From Acestrorhynchus altus (lineage: Eukaryota; Chordata; Actinopteri; Characiformes; Acestrorhynchidae): DNA of 64,000 bases. Under the pieces are notes generated by a model, which had not been told where the DNA came from, did not search any database, and saw only the letters and a program-made list of their open reading frames with translations. The position numbers were made by a program, and so were the translations under genes. The stretch is taken from the NCBI GenBank assembly GCA_034509495.1, contig CM067521.1, forward strand, positions 21,562,687-21,626,686, in the 5' to 3' direction. Shown piece after piece: positions 11,640 through 24,110 of this stretch (within the stretch, counting starts at the first letter, position 1; each line of letters starts with the position of its first letter).

Positions 11640-12015
11640 GTCATGTGACAGTGGTCCACATAAAATAAAAAGCCTGAATATCTTTTACTAATTTTGTTAT
11701 TCATGTATGCATCAGTCTTATCCCTTCTCTGGACATTTATTCTGGGTCTGGGTAATTTGGGTCAGCAATATTATCAGCCCCTCCCCCTCTCTCTGATCAG
11801 TCAGAGTCTGTATGCAGGTTGAGTATCAGCCCCGCCCCCCTCTGATCAGTCAGAGTCTGTATGCAAGTTGAGCATCAGCCCCGCCCCCTCTCTCTGATCA
11901 GTCAGAGTCTGTATGCAAGTTATGATATGCGTATTTTGTCTGTAAGTTACTGTGATAGTTATTAAGTTATTAAATTATGGAGTTATTAAGCCTAGAAAAC
12001 GGCATGTAACTGCCA
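11640..12015 (+). mobile_element. Family D dispersed repeat, copy 1
   Basis: Blocks in order: GACAGTGGTCCACATAAAAT, TTATTCATGTATGCATCAGT with TTATCCCTTCTCTGGAC, TGATCAGTCAGAGTCTG, and AAGCCTAGAAAACGGCA. The same order is seen at 27840-28285, at 59510-59640 and, reversed, at 39353-39560. No inverted ends or coding sequence were found, so the class is unknown. This copy has an internal triplication at 11773-11922. Confidence 0.75.
11773..11922 (+). repeat. Three tandem ~50-bp units inside family D copy
   Basis: Three near-identical units run ATCAGCCCC, CCCCCTCTCTCTGATC, AGTCAGAGTCTGTATGCA and AGTTGAG. The other family D copies at 27840 and 39353 have a single unit, so the triplication is local to this copy. 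Confidence 0.93.
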
Positions 12016-14099
12016 CAAAGTGCGGATCTCAAAGTTAAACAGTTGAATTACAGAATTAATAAATCAGGAATCTAATTTAACAGGATTAAAAGTGGAGATT
12101 ATTCTTAAAGTACTGTTAGTGTCTACATTAGGACAACTCACCTCCAGCTCTTGTTTACTGAAAATAAAAATGTTGCTCTTCATGGCACAGATTTAACTGA
12201 TTTTAGACATTTAAAAATGAAGGTCTTACAAAATATATTTAGACTTTCTTAAGGAGAATCTGTGAGACGTTTTTAAGAGCATTCCTACTATTGTTTTGTG
12301 TTTATCTAAAGATTCTTCATATTTTTTTTTCCACAGGAAAGCTTTTGTTAATCCAGCCCCAGATTTAAATCAGTCATTTTCATGCAAGCTGTCAAACAAG
12401 CATCAGCAGTAACATATTGCATCTCTGTGTGCATGCCAAGCTGCGTGTTAGTACTGTATGTTTTCCATATGTGGATATACAGTAGGGTCATGCATGGGCC
12501 AGTCATGAATATTTAACGCATCCTGATGCCGGTCTGAAGCTCCTCTAATGATGAAAGCAGTGAGGGGTCTGGCTTGATCCACATTCTGTAAGAAACTCTT
12601 AATGTCCTCCTTTCTGAAATCTGGAACCGTGGTTTAGATCTTATTAGAAAGACAAAAAGCTCTAATTTTATCCGCCTTTAAAGAAAAAGTACAGAAAAAA
12701 AAGCAGAAACGTGGCCAAATGTAATCAAAGAAGGATGAGCTAATGAATGGTAGTTTAGTTTAGCTCGCGAGACGGGACGGCTTTTAGAAATAGCTGGCGG
12801 GCCTAATTTGTACGAGCCCATCTGCCCGGGGTTACCGTGGTGATTAGGAGCATTCTGGAAATTCTGTGTTTGGCTGTGCTGTGGCACCTCCTGGGACGAG
12901 GGTATCCCCCCCTTTTCTCACCCCTCCGTTCTGCCTCTCCTCCACTTTCTCTGCGTATGAAGCATTGGCGAGCAAAGTGGTGAGAGAATACAGCTCCCCC
13001 GAGACCCCCGCGGTCTCCGTGCTCAGAAGGGCGTGTGTATGTATGTGTTTGAGAGTGAGGAGTGACAGAAGACAGGTTAGAGTGGAGCTGCTGACAAATC
13101 CATTAATTAAATCCTCAGAAATCTATCAACTGCATAATGACTCCCGCAGCTAATTTGGGAGGCAGCGGCACTCGTCTTTCTTTTGTGTTTATTCTGGACA
13201 CATGCTGGCGTTCAAGCCACGACCCAGATTATGCAGATAAACAGCCAGTGATTCTTGGCCTGAGCAGGGCCTTGTAATGGAGAATAGGTCCATGATATCT
13301 TAGACCTACAGAAGGTGACGTGACAGTGAAGGAGAAACCATCCATACGGCTTTGCCTTTTGACCACGCCGACAGAGCCTGGAGACGTTCACACAGCAGGT
13401 GGCTTCAATGCGAACAGAAATCTGCAGGAAGACTGTATTTCTCAGCTTTTATGAGGCCCTCCAGCATGTCTGAGATCTAGGTCTTCCCACCACAAGAATG
13501 CTCCCCTGCTTCAAATGACAGGGGATCACTGCATGGAATGAACTGATAATATATGCGCATTAGAATAATACGGCTGCTTATTGTGAGCAAATGCTTCATT
13601 TAAATACCGCCTGCTTAAGGCTCGGGATTCGCCGACTGGAGGGATCGATGGCAGCCAGAGACAAAGAAACAAACAAAGATGCTTCAGTGCGATGGATGAC
13701 TCTATTTGCAGCAAATTGATGTCATCTCAGAGACTACCGGTCACACTCTGACCTGCTTACATCGTCCTCACGCCTCACTGAACCACAACTCAAATCCACC
13801 TTGCAATGCTGCCCTGGAGCCCCGTGACCTTGTGCAGGTTAACATTGAGTCATGACCCACATTCGCTTACCTCAAACACACGTCACACCGTTTTCACTGT
13901 CCTGTGCTTCTAGGGTCAGTCCAGTGTAGGGTTACGGTAGCATTGTAACCCAAAAGCTTGCCTCTCCATTTGTGATGCTTTCCACGTTTTGACATGACGT
14001 TGTTTTTTACACTGTTAAAATAGAACAGCTCCAAAAAGACTTTTTTGAATGAATGTATCAAATCAGACACAGTCAAACTGAGCTTTGATTGGCTGGGGT
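12016..14099. other. 2-kb repeat-poor, relatively GC-rich non-coding stretch
   Basis: This is one of the longest stretches without simple repeats or any transposon family seen elsewhere in the window. It includes a GC-rich segment at about 12740-13060 and many balanced-composition segments. No frame shows a domain and no splice-bounded exon stood out. It is a reasonable place to look for conserved non-coding elements, but I cannot test conservation here. Confidence 0.4.
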
Positions 14100-14480
14100 A
14101 AGGATGGGCAATATTGAATACATACAGTATCATGATACTTCAAATAATTATCGCAGTATTTAAAACACCACAGTGCGCATGTATTCTGACACTGTAAAGC
14201 CAAAATGCAAAACGTTCACCAATATGGAATTTCTGGGTTGCTGCATTTCATGCATATTTGTAACTATTTAAAAAATGTGGAAAATGAGGTTAATTTAATA
14301 TCTTGTATTATCGCAATGATACTCTTATTGACATATGTTTGATGATGCAAAAGAAACGAATTAATTAAATAAACACAAAAATTTAACACAAATTACAAAA
14401 ATGTAAATGCGGGAAAAAAAAAACATTCATGGATTTTGGGAAAAAATAATTGGGCCTCATAAATTTTACCGGCAGTCATA
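14100..14480 (+). mobile_element. Family C-like or related element, degenerate
   Basis: Contains GATGGGCAATATTGAATACA, GTATCATGATACTTCAAATA, ATTATCGCAGTATTTAAAAC and a later TATTATCGCAATGATACT. This type of alternating ATCG-rich sequence with a GGGC-AATAT start resembles family C. Ends are not clear. Confidence 0.45.
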
Positions 14481-14524
14481 GTCCATACTGTTGATTTTTA
14501 TTTCCCAGTTTAGTCCCTCATTTA

Positions 14525-14735
14525 TACATTTCCAGTAGGCCTCCCCCCCATTGAATAGTGCTATCAGCGCTGGGAGGGTGAAGGGTAGAACAGGCTTCTA
14601 AGGCGCATTAAATTCCTGCCCCCCCGAGAGACTGAAGCCAATTAGGCTCTCAGGGACTCCTAGCCATGGTTGGATGTGGCATCACCAGGGACTGAACCTG
14701 TGATCCTCTGATAATAGAACCAAAGCTTAGACAGC
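14525..14735 (-). mobile_element. tRNA-headed SINE, reverse orientation
   Basis: The reverse complement has a head with CAGGTTCAGTCCCTGGTGAT, close to the pol III B box GGTTCRANTCC, followed by a conserved body also found at 36500-36870, including AGAGCCTAATTGGC and, near the end, CTTCACCCTCCCAGCGCTG. This is a degenerate copy. I recognise the body as a widespread fish SINE but do not assign a name. Confidence 0.65.
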
Positions 14736-14936
14736 ATTTTCTTTTTCCCCAGAACATTTCATTTTTGAAAACACAACAGTCCAAAAACACAAATCTCCTC
14801 GACTTTGCTCCTGCAAAAGTGTGTTTTTCACCCCCGTTGACAGACTTCACACTCGTCAAAACGAACTAATGACATCATCAAGCAGGACTGAGAATAGAAG
14901 TGTGTAATTGAGCATTAGACTTGACATACTGGCAAA

Positions 14937-14937
<1 letters not shown>

Positions 14938-15029
<92 letters not shown>

Positions 15030-15042
15030 TACACACACATAT
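14938..15042. repeat. (CA)n microsatellite with TA end
   Basis: About 77 bases of perfect CA repeat, then interrupted CA and ATATATA. Confidence 0.96.
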
Positions 15043-16278
15043 ATAAATGTGTAGAAACTCAGTCATGCACACAGCTTTAGGGCCAACTGCACCAAAAAAT
15101 GTGCCAATGCCCAGGATTAGAACATCTGGCCTATATTCTCTATTAAATGTTCATATCTTCTCTCAGTAAGACTGTCTGTCCTCTATCTCTGCATAATGTG
15201 TGGCAGAAAAGGCCTGTGACCTCTAGCTGAGTTTATCTTTAAAAAAACAACAATTCTACAGGGCTATTTTTTAATAAAGTGCTGCATATGAAATTTATTT
15301 TGCTGAGGGAGCCTCTATTTAGGCTGAGAACTGCCAGGAGCCACGTGGGCAGCAAAAGCGCTTAGCCAGTGTTGACACGAACATACAGTGAAGATTAATA
15401 TTATTGGCAGTAGTCAGAGTCGTCGCCGCTGCTTTTTTTGTTATGTAAAACTGAAAGAGACTGAAGCTGTGATCTCTGGCTCATAAGCTGGAACAGGTCA
15501 ACTAACGAAGTCTTTGAATCTTAACATTCTTTACAAATATTATTGTTGATTTGATGTACTATTAAAGGTCATTAATAAAAATGTTACACATATAATAAAA
15601 ACCTCTGTTGAAAAACTAACACAAGACATCATCATTTACTCATTTCCTAATCAAAATCATCAACGTCTGGACATGAAAATGAAAGCAATCATTGCTCACA
15701 AGGCCCATGAAGGCTGTCAGAATACAAGAAATAACTCAGAGAGTGCTGCTCATGTACCGGTTAGACGGGAATCAGGAGTGGTGGTGCACTGGCGGTGCAC
15801 TCTTCCACTGTGCAGGGTTGCTCGCATAAATGTAGTACTCAAACGAAAAGATGACAGAATGACACAGAATGTCATATTCCTGGAACGTTTCATTTTGAGT
15901 TAAAAAAATGACTAATCAGACCTTCCAAAGCATTTGATTTTTTGATTTGATAAAATTTAAAATCAAATAAAACCTTCTGATTTCAGCGTGAGTGGGTGGG
16001 GCCAAACTGCTTTTGAGATAAATAGACAGAATATGTTAAAGTCTTGGTTATATTGGCATTAACAAAACAATGATTTTCATACAATAATGCTTTTAAATTT
16101 TTGATCGACACATGCTAACGTGTAGGTTCATTCAGCACAAATAATAGTACTGTACTGAGTGTGTGTGGGGGCTTAGAGAGATGTATAGCCTAAATATTTG
16201 CTTTGAAAGGCAGCCTGTTTCCATTAAACCCGTCTATCCAGAGTCAGCCTCTTCAAGAGGACCAGCACGCACAAAAGA
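15043..16278. other. Non-coding stretch, nothing seen
   Basis: No repeat family or convincing coding frame. The stretch at about 15290-15480 is less AT-rich and may be conserved non-coding, untested. Confidence 0.5.
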
Positions 16279-16297
16279 ACACACACACACACACCCA

Positions 16298-16335
<38 letters not shown>

Positions 16336-16342
16336 CTCACAC
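16279..16342. repeat. Interrupted (CA)n microsatellite
   Basis: CA repeats interrupted by CCAGACAC and AAACACTC. The 107-residue and 101-residue frames over it are repeat artefacts. Confidence 0.95.
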
Positions 16343-17075
16343 ACTTCCATCCATTTGTTCCCCAGCACACAATCACCCTGTTGTGTGCCTTCCCATGTCC
16401 GACTGTACAGCTTATTCCATGACATTAGTTTTATTACACAACCACGTAATGACATTGTCATGAAAACACCAAAACGGGTGCCATGAGGGCTGATTTCTGC
16501 AGTATGTATTTGGACTGGAACAGTGGATAATCTATCCATGCAAATGACATTTGCAGAGCAGCTGTGTATTCATGTGGTCCTGTGTAATCTGGATGCACTG
16601 GGACAAACTGACCCAATCCCACCCTTGACTCAACATTTTACCATACGTTCAGCATCAAGCCTTATAACATGTTTAACAAAATAATTGAACAAAAGCTCTT
16701 TTATAATGTCTCAAACCAACACTCCACCCACAACCTACTATGGTGACGTAGTAAAGATTTCCCCCAATCCGATTCATTCCGGTTCTACATTCAGATCTGG
16801 GTGTTTATACGCACACTCGGCTCCACAGTCTGATGAAAATCTGTGTTTACATGCACACTGCAAGTAATCCAATCCAAAATGTCCAACATGAGGACCACCA
16901 CTAAGAACAAGCTGGACCAAGCTGATTGGCCAACATCACCGGCATCATGAACACAATCAAATGCAACTTACATTACACACCAGCTATCTGACCATCACAG
17001 GGTATGCTTTGTCTAGATGACCAGCTTTTCAACCACCTTGGTCATTAATCTTAACCAGCTTAAACCATCCAAACT
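16343..17075. other. Non-coding stretch flanking a transposon remnant
   Basis: At about 16735-16870 the words GATTCATTCCGG and TGTTTACATGCACACTGCAA resemble end regions of fish DNA transposons that I have seen, and they may be one flank of the Myb-bearing element that follows. I could not define its terminus. Confidence 0.35.
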
Positions 17076-17900
17076 TCAGATGGTTTTTCCATCTACCTTA
17101 AGTTCCCCAAAAATGCCTTCCGTAAAGTTTTCCAACAGATCACGTGGAAACGCAACATCCACACTGTTTTCATCCATGTTATCAAAAAGTCGAGCTCCCA
17201 TGAATTCATAAAACGGAATCGGATCAGAACTGCTTTTCTGGCTCTTAGCTTTGTAATAACTTCCATCTGTTCTTAATTTGTTCTAAAGTCAGTGTAAAAA
17301 CCTGTTCTTCGTTTGCTCAAATACTTGTCTGAACAGCTCATTATTGCTCGTCCACACAATTTGTAAAAAATAAATTACACGTTAGTAGATTTGAGGCACA
17401 TACTTTGTATATTTACGGTCATAAAAACACATACTACAACATACTAGTGCATCTCAAAAAATTAGAATACCGTGACAAAGGTTTTTGTTATTTTCATTCA
17501 AAAATTAAACTATCGTCTATGTTATTTTCATTGCATTTAAAGTGATATATTTCAAGCTTTTTAAATTTGATTTAAGATGTTTTAATATTTTGAGATTCAG
17601 GATTTCTGACCAAAAAATAAATCTATAAAGCCTTAAAATCTCACTTATAATATAACATATGACCGTTTACCTTTCAGAATGAAATTGTGATCACGAATGA
17701 GCTGTTGATGATGTTCAAATTTTTTGAGACGCACTAGTAGAGTCGGATACGTACATCTCTTCCTCTGTCTTCTGAGTTTCCTCCGAGAGTTGTTGAATGT
17801 GTTCCTGCTTTTGTGTAACTTTCTATAACGTCTGCATTTTACGGATGAGCTGTATGTCGTGGGAAGATTAATCAGTGGACGGATTTGATGAATCAATGCA
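17076..17900 (-). pseudogene. Broken Myb/SANT-like (PIF/Harbinger-associated type) ORF remnant, split by a MITE
   Basis: On the minus strand one frame reads LTLEQIKNRWKLLQS near 17250-17300 and, after a frameshift, YYKAKSQKSSSDPIPFYE, continuing open for about 50 residues to a TGA at 17076-17078. The order (R-N-R-W-K-L-L, Y-Y-K-A-K, D-P, P-F-Y-E) is typical of Myb/SANT-like DNA-binding domains carried by PIF/Harbinger transposons and by MSANTD-like proteins. An arginine-rich minus-strand frame at 17740-17896 may be the upstream part of the same element. A family E MITE (17444-17737) lies between them. Frameshifts and the insertion make it non-functional. Assignment to PIF/Harbinger is inference; no terminal repeats were identified. 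Confidence 0.45.
17444..17737. mobile_element. Family E Tc1/mariner-type MITE with TA target duplication
   Basis: Starts CTAGTGCATCTCAAAAAATT and ends AATTTTTTGAGACGCACTAG, inverted repeats of about 20 bases with one mismatch. TA dinucleotides at 17442-17443 and 17738-17739 flank it, as expected of Tc1/mariner insertion. At 294 bases it has no transposase. It interrupts an older, degenerate element. Related copies are at 25235-25478, 33191-33480 and 59199-59372. Confidence 0.92.
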
Positions 17901-18305
17901 AATAAAGCTGCAAGCAGAACTACTCCTAATTTGGGTTTCAGTTTTAATTAGTTGAGTTCTTTTCCCACAATCTTACACATCATTGATCTATATATGATGG
18001 ACTGGATCATATCAGAACCAATAGTCAGATATAGGTCAGATGGAACTGATGGAACAGATGGATGTAACAGGATTTTTTTTAACAGGGTCACTCAGTTGCC
18101 ATCTTTCATGGAAACCACTTTTAAGTGATCAGAACTGGCCATCTGGGTGCATCTAATCAGTGTAAAATGTGAGACTGTGAGGGTGTGATGTCTGCTTTCA
18201 AGGCTTGTCTACTAGATGTTTGGGGGCTTATTTTGTTATTACTGAAGCACATCTTGGTCTCAGAGAAAAAACTGGTAGCAGGACAGTATCTACATTATTA
18301 TACGT
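17901..18305. other. Non-coding stretch, nothing certain
   Basis: May include the other flank of the Myb-bearing element (GATCAGAACTGGCCATCTGG near 18128), but no terminal repeat could be matched. Confidence 0.35.
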
Positions 18306-18762
18306 CGATCAGCCATAACAATATGACCACTGCTGGAGTGTTACATAATAAACCCATCGGTGTCATTCCTGGACTGAGAATATTCCACCAACCAGAAATT
18401 TCCACCATCTTTGGGTCCTGTGGGCAGCGTCCTGTGAGCACTGATGAAGGACTAGAGGAAACCGATGAGTTTCCCTCTTTGACGTTGCATCTACAAGGTG
18501 GACCAAGTTGTGGACAGTAGATAAACACTCCAGCAGCACTGCTGTGTCTGATCAAATCATACCAGCGCAACACACACTAACACACCACCACCATGACAGT
18601 GTCACGGCATTGCACCAACCACATAATAGCTGCTCTGTGGTGGTCCTGTGGGGTCCTGACCATTGAAGATCAGGGTGAAAGGAGGAGAATAAAGTATGCA
18701 GAGTATTGGATGAGGAACGTATAAAATGGACAGAAACAAGGTCATACTATGGCAGATTGGTC
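18306..18762 (-). mobile_element. Family A foldback element, copy with both terminal repeats
   Basis: The left end CGATCAGCCATAACAATATG and the right end GGTCATACTATGGCAGATTGG are imperfect inverted repeats. The interior contains the reverse of the core found at 2780 (CACTCCAGCAGCACTGCTGT, then CGCAACACACACTAACACAC). One of the two internal arms seen in the copy at 57041 is deleted here. Frames starting MLRWYDL read the element and are not genes. Confidence 0.88.
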
Positions 18763-20689
18763 TATTACATAATTATGTAATGTATATTTATGTACATATA
18801 TTTTGCAACCATGAAACACAAGGGCCTAAGCAGAATGCTGGTACTGGATTGGTTAAGATATCACAATCTATACTGGGAGTGTGAACTCCTGGTCAACTGA
18901 CTGGAATGGGGAATTCCAAGAGACCAAGCCAAGTAACACATCTGCACCAGGATCTGTGGGCCTCTAGATGTGTTAGATGTGCTGCTGGGTTGTAAACACC
19001 TCACATCAGTACAGTGATACGATGGCTCTTCCTGGACTCAAGCAACAAGCCTCATGTCTAATGTGCCAAGAGCATCCTACTAAACTCTACTGGCCAAAGC
19101 TCGATCCAACAAAACTGAACCAAGATCAGAGACGGGGAGCGCTTAACCGAGACAAACAGAAAAAGAATAAAGAATTTGCGTAATGAGTGTAAAAAAAAAA
19201 AAACACAGTCCTTTTCATTCCTGAGCTCTAATTGCTGTGTAATGATCTGTGAAGAATAAATGGTGAGAACTATTCTAATTACGCTCTGTTACAATGTTAG
19301 TATTCCTTTAACCGACCCAAACAGAGACATGTGAATCCAGATGTGTAACTTAACAAAGCCCTTGCAGGATCACACTCAATGCAGCATCTTCTCAATTTTA
19401 AGTACTAATTAAAAGGTGTAAAAGGCAAGCAAGAAAGAATCCATCAGCTCTTTTTTCCCGGATCGGAGACATGTACATGTGCACGATTCAGGCCAGTGTG
19501 GAATTCATACATGACAGTAAAAGAAAATTTTACAAAGTTGTGCATGTGCAATTCTGCATATACTCGGGTTACAGATGCAACTCGGACACACAGAAATGAA
19601 ATGATTTGAACAGAGAACGCAGTGTAATTATGTGACCTGAACCTATATCCTCATCTAAACCTAACCTAAACCTAATTCTTACCCTAAACATTCTTCACAC
19701 GTATGCATGACTTTTTGTTTATGAATTCCTTTTTTTGCTCCAGAACAATAACAATGGGCACATGAAATGATGGGTTATGTACATGTGACCCAGTGGAGGC
19801 GATCACATGGTGAATCACAAGCAGGTGAATGCAGAAATGTACATAGACACAAGTGAAATTGGAGGTTGTGTGAGAGGGTATATAGTCAAGTCCAGTTGTC
19901 AAACTGGAAGCTGTCCACAGTCAAACAGGACTGAGAACAAAGCCACTCACGAATGTCCCCATTACTATTGTTAATTGCTCCATTGATACTGAGCATTTGA
20001 CTTTGCCATACAAAGTATTTGACCACCGCATGAGTCTAAATCTGACCACTCCAAACAATGAAATCAGACCACTCTATGGATGTGCCATCTCTGGTTAGCC
20101 TGAGCTGAAACATGCCTCCTCATCTGTCTCGCACAATATGATTACAGTGACTCTAAACGACCAACATATAGCAGACAGATCTCGAAATGAAAAGTGACAA
20201 GTAATCAGAGACGTTATCAGAGAAAAACATAAGCCTGATGGGTTGTGAGGCCCATGAGGCGCAACATGTAGATGTGAACCCAAGAGAAAGGTCAATAAAT
20301 GCACTCGACTGTGTCGGACAAACTCATCAATGAGGATCTGTCTGTTCTGGCCCAAGCTGTCTGTCCAACTGCCCCTCTTTTAAAGCGTTAAACATGTAAC
20401 ATAGATCATACATTATCACCCCAACCCAGCAGCCGCACGTCCTTTCAGAAGTGCTCAAAAGCACATCATTAGAGAGATGTGCAGCTACCATGACAAATGA
20501 CCATCACTGCTCAAAGACACACAATTATACACTGACAGTCTTTTGTGGGTGATAGATATCATAGTGCAGAAAGTCCAACACAAAGACTCTGGGCTATAAA
20601 GTCATAATATTAGCCTGGGTAGTGGTCAGTTTTGCTTGCTAAATGAGAATAAATGTAGGGGGTAACCTGCTCACGGCAGTAGAAAGCAC
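18763..20689. other. Non-coding stretch, nothing seen
   Basis: AT-rich sequence without recognised repeat families. Short CCTAACC/ACCTAAACCTAA words at about 19660-19690 are not a clean telomeric tract. No coding frame supported. Confidence 0.5.
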
Positions 20690-22400
20690 AATGCAAGCAC
20701 AACCTCCTGTAGATGACTCTTTATAGGATTTACAGGGTTCTATACACCACCAAAAAGGTGTTTTGCAAAAGGGTACTTTAGTAAAAGGTACCTAGTACCA
20801 TTTGAACTACAATGTGTCTTCAAAAACAAGAATACCCCCCTGTAGATGCCTTTTTAAATATTTAAGGGCTCCGTGTGGCATCAAAAAGGGGTTCCACTAT
20901 GAAAATGTGTCAAAGGACAACATAATCCATGCTTTAAAAAGGATTCTTCAAGAATTCTTAAGGAAAGGTAGGGATTCTCCTATTCATAGGGTTTACAGGG
21001 TTCTATACACCACCAGAATTGGTCCTACAGTTCAAACACATCAACGCACAGCAAGAAACACAGTTTCTTTAGTTAAGGCAGAGTTTCTCTTTCTAGAACC
21101 ATTTGAATGTTTACATGGTCCTTGACCAGATAAAGGGCTCTTCAAATACAAGGAAGACTTTTTGTAGATGGCTTTTTCAGTTCATGGGTTCTACCAAAAA
21201 GGGTTACAGCATGAAAAAGTGTCGAAAGAAAGCGTGATGCTTATAAAAGGATTATAAGGGTTCTGTGGTAAAAGAAGGGGTTCCGAGTAAAAAACGTTAA
21301 TCAAACACAATGAAATCCTCCTGTAAATAGGTTTAACATGGTTCTATACACCATGAAAATGGGTTCCACTCGTCAAAAGCTTCACAGCACACACAGGGTT
21401 CTTAAGTAAAGGAAACGTTTCTAGAACCATTTGAACATTTAAATGGTTCTTTAAAGGGTAAAAGAGCTATTCAAACACAATAATTTACTCCTGTAGATGC
21501 CTTTTAACAAGATGTATTTTTTCTACGTGGCACCAAATAAAACTATAAAACTATAAAACTATAAAACTTTTGAAGACAGCGTAATTCATGCTTTAAAAAA
21601 GGATTCTTCAAGGGTTCTTTAGTAAAGGCAGGGGTTCCCAGTAAAAAGGTTCTTATGTACAAATTCAAGACAAACTCAAAGATGTTATTATGGTTTAGAG
21701 GTTTCTATATACCAAAGCACAGCATGGTATGTGATTTAAAAATGGTTCTTCCAGGTTCTTTTTTTTAGTTTGTTTTTTTGTTTGTTTGGTTTTGTTTTGG
21801 TGAAAGTGGAGGTTTTAGCTCCCTTTTAATGTTTAATTGGTTTTTTGTTAGACAAATAAAAATAAAAATCAAATGAAAATAAAACATGTAGATGGCACTT
21901 TACAAAGTTTATGGACGTTTTACAGGGTTTATAGGGTTCCCGAAAAGGGTTACACTATTGAAATGCATCAAAGAACAGCATGCTTTACTCATCAAACAGG
22001 CAGCTGTAGACTGTTAATGTGTTTTAATGCTTAAAGGGTTCTTTAGCAGGTAAAAGAGTTCTTCTATCGTAAGGACAAGCTCCAGTAGATCTCTCTACAG
22101 GAGGGTTTATAGAGTTCAATATAACACCAAAAAGGATTACACTACTGAAAAGCATCAAAGTACAGAAGGTTTTACTCTTAGTACGGTTCTTTAATCAAGG
22201 CAGAGGTTGTAGAACCCTTTAAATGCTTAAATGCTTCCACTGTTGAACAGCATCGATGCATCATGATGTGCTCTTAAAGGATTATTCTAGGGTTTGTTTA
22301 GTAAATGCAGATGTTGTAGAACCATTTAAATGCTTATGGGATTGTATATACCACCACAAAGGGTTCCACCATTGTTAAGAGTCAAAGAAACCTTCAGACA
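20690..22400 (+). repeat. Degenerate tandem array of GGGTTCT-rich units, about 8 units
   Basis: Anchor words recur in order: CTCCTGTAGATG, CAGGGTTCTATACACCACC, AAAAAGGGTTCCACTA, CATCAAAGAACAGCATG, CTTCAAGGGTTCTTTAGTAA, GAACCATTTGAATG. CTGTAGATG-like anchors lie near 20705, 20837, 21156, 21317, 21488, 21885 and 22078, so unit length varies from about 130 to 400 bases. The 107-residue frame at 20802-21125 lies inside it and is not considered coding. Confidence 0.85.
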
Positions 22401-22474
22401 AAGCTTTCAGAGCTATACAGAACCCATTTCTGCTTAGACTGTAGAATGAATGAAGGCTATAAGCATGTCAAGCT

Positions 22475-22567
22475 TTCTGTCTCTCTGTTTCTCTCTCTCT
22501 CTCTGTCTCTCTCTTGCGCTCTCTCTCTCTTCATCTCTCTCTCTCTCTCTGTTTCTCTCTCTCTCTC
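22475..22567. repeat. (TC)n-rich imperfect microsatellite
   Basis: CTCTCT runs interrupted by CTGTTT, GTCTC and TTGCG. Confidence 0.93.
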
Positions 22568-22952
22568 AGCAATGAAAGGGGCAATTACCAGACTCCAGGC
22601 CACATCCAACTAACACAACAGAAATCCTCCCCTGAACTGAGTGAAGTAATGCATTGAATATGATCATTTCCATACAGATGCAAATTCTGGGAAAAAAAAC
22701 TGTCGTGTAACACAGATTATTCCCACAGAATATTACTGGAAGTACAGATGCAACAGACTGCATATTTACCTCTCATATGAGAGCTCCTGTTCTGGTCAGT
22801 CTAAGCCGGACAGATGCAGTGGTCATCCTCAGGTGGTGCTTAAATCCGTCCTTGTGTGCCAGAGCCGGTGGGTGATTTATGATGCCAGTGTTAAATCCGA
22901 GTCTGGGTCACTGTGTCTTATTGTCTCCTGAAGTAGAACAGAGTAGTAAAAC

Positions 22953-22976
22953 CGTGTGTGTGTGTGTGTGTGTGTT
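22953..22976. repeat. Short (GT)12 microsatellite
   Basis: Perfect GT tract of about 24 bases. Confidence 0.92.
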
Positions 22977-23859
22977 GATGATGCTGCTACTCTCTCGTGG
23001 TTGCATCCCTGTCACTGTGTGTGTTGTGATCTCTCCCTTTCACTCTCATTCTCTGGCACACTCACACACAGCAAACAGAGATTCCCATCTGTCACCGCCC
23101 ACTTTGCCTTCTCCCAGCCCACCTCATGAATAATAAAAAGCCCCCCAGGGCGTGCATCCACCCCCATCTTTGAGGAGGCACACGCACACACACATACACA
23201 CACGGGTATAAGGGCTCACACACGTACAAACATCCATGTGAACATACACACACCTCATTGCATATAAAGATACACACACAGGCAGTCAAGCATGCGGGAC
23301 AATCCCCCTGCTTCCAATCTGTCCTTTTCTATCAGGACGGTCGCCTTATGCAACTGTAGTTGAACTTATTTGTATGCATTTATTCGTCTTTCTTACACCA
23401 AAGGGTTCTATAAGTGATGTCACATTTTTGGATCCATAAAGAACCTTTTTTTTAAACTTTTAAATGAATTCTGTAACATTTACAGCTCTAGGCCAATTTT
23501 GTGGGATGTTTTCGTAGATTCACACTTCAATTTTATTCAGTTAGAAAAGTATTTCTGTTATTTTCAGAAGATTCTAGGCTACTCTAATTAATCTTGAGTT
23601 GGGATGTAAATTTTAATTTTAATTTTTGTCTGTAGGTTACTCTGATGCTGAGGTATGAAGTCTAAAAATCTGCAGTGTGATCTCGGGTTGTAATGGTTAA
23701 AACGCACTACTATATCAGTTTATAATCATCATAAACCCATAATCCACCATAAATCTAATGGCCCTAATTTTTATCTATACATTACTCAAATGTAATTTTA
23801 TGAAAATTCAATGGTCAAAAATGTTCTGTTACTTCACAAAATTAAGGAAGATGTCCATC
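22977..23859. other. Non-coding stretch with CA-rich segments
   Basis: Interrupted CACACA words at about 23180-23280 and a GGGTTCTATAAGTG / AAGAACC word pair at 23404-23450. No gene seen. Confidence 0.5.

Positions 23860-24110
<251 letters not shown>

Noticed and set aside
19655..19690. Second telomeric tract (CCTAACC words)
   Set aside because: Only irregular CTAAACCTAACC words occur, not a tandem CCCTAA array.
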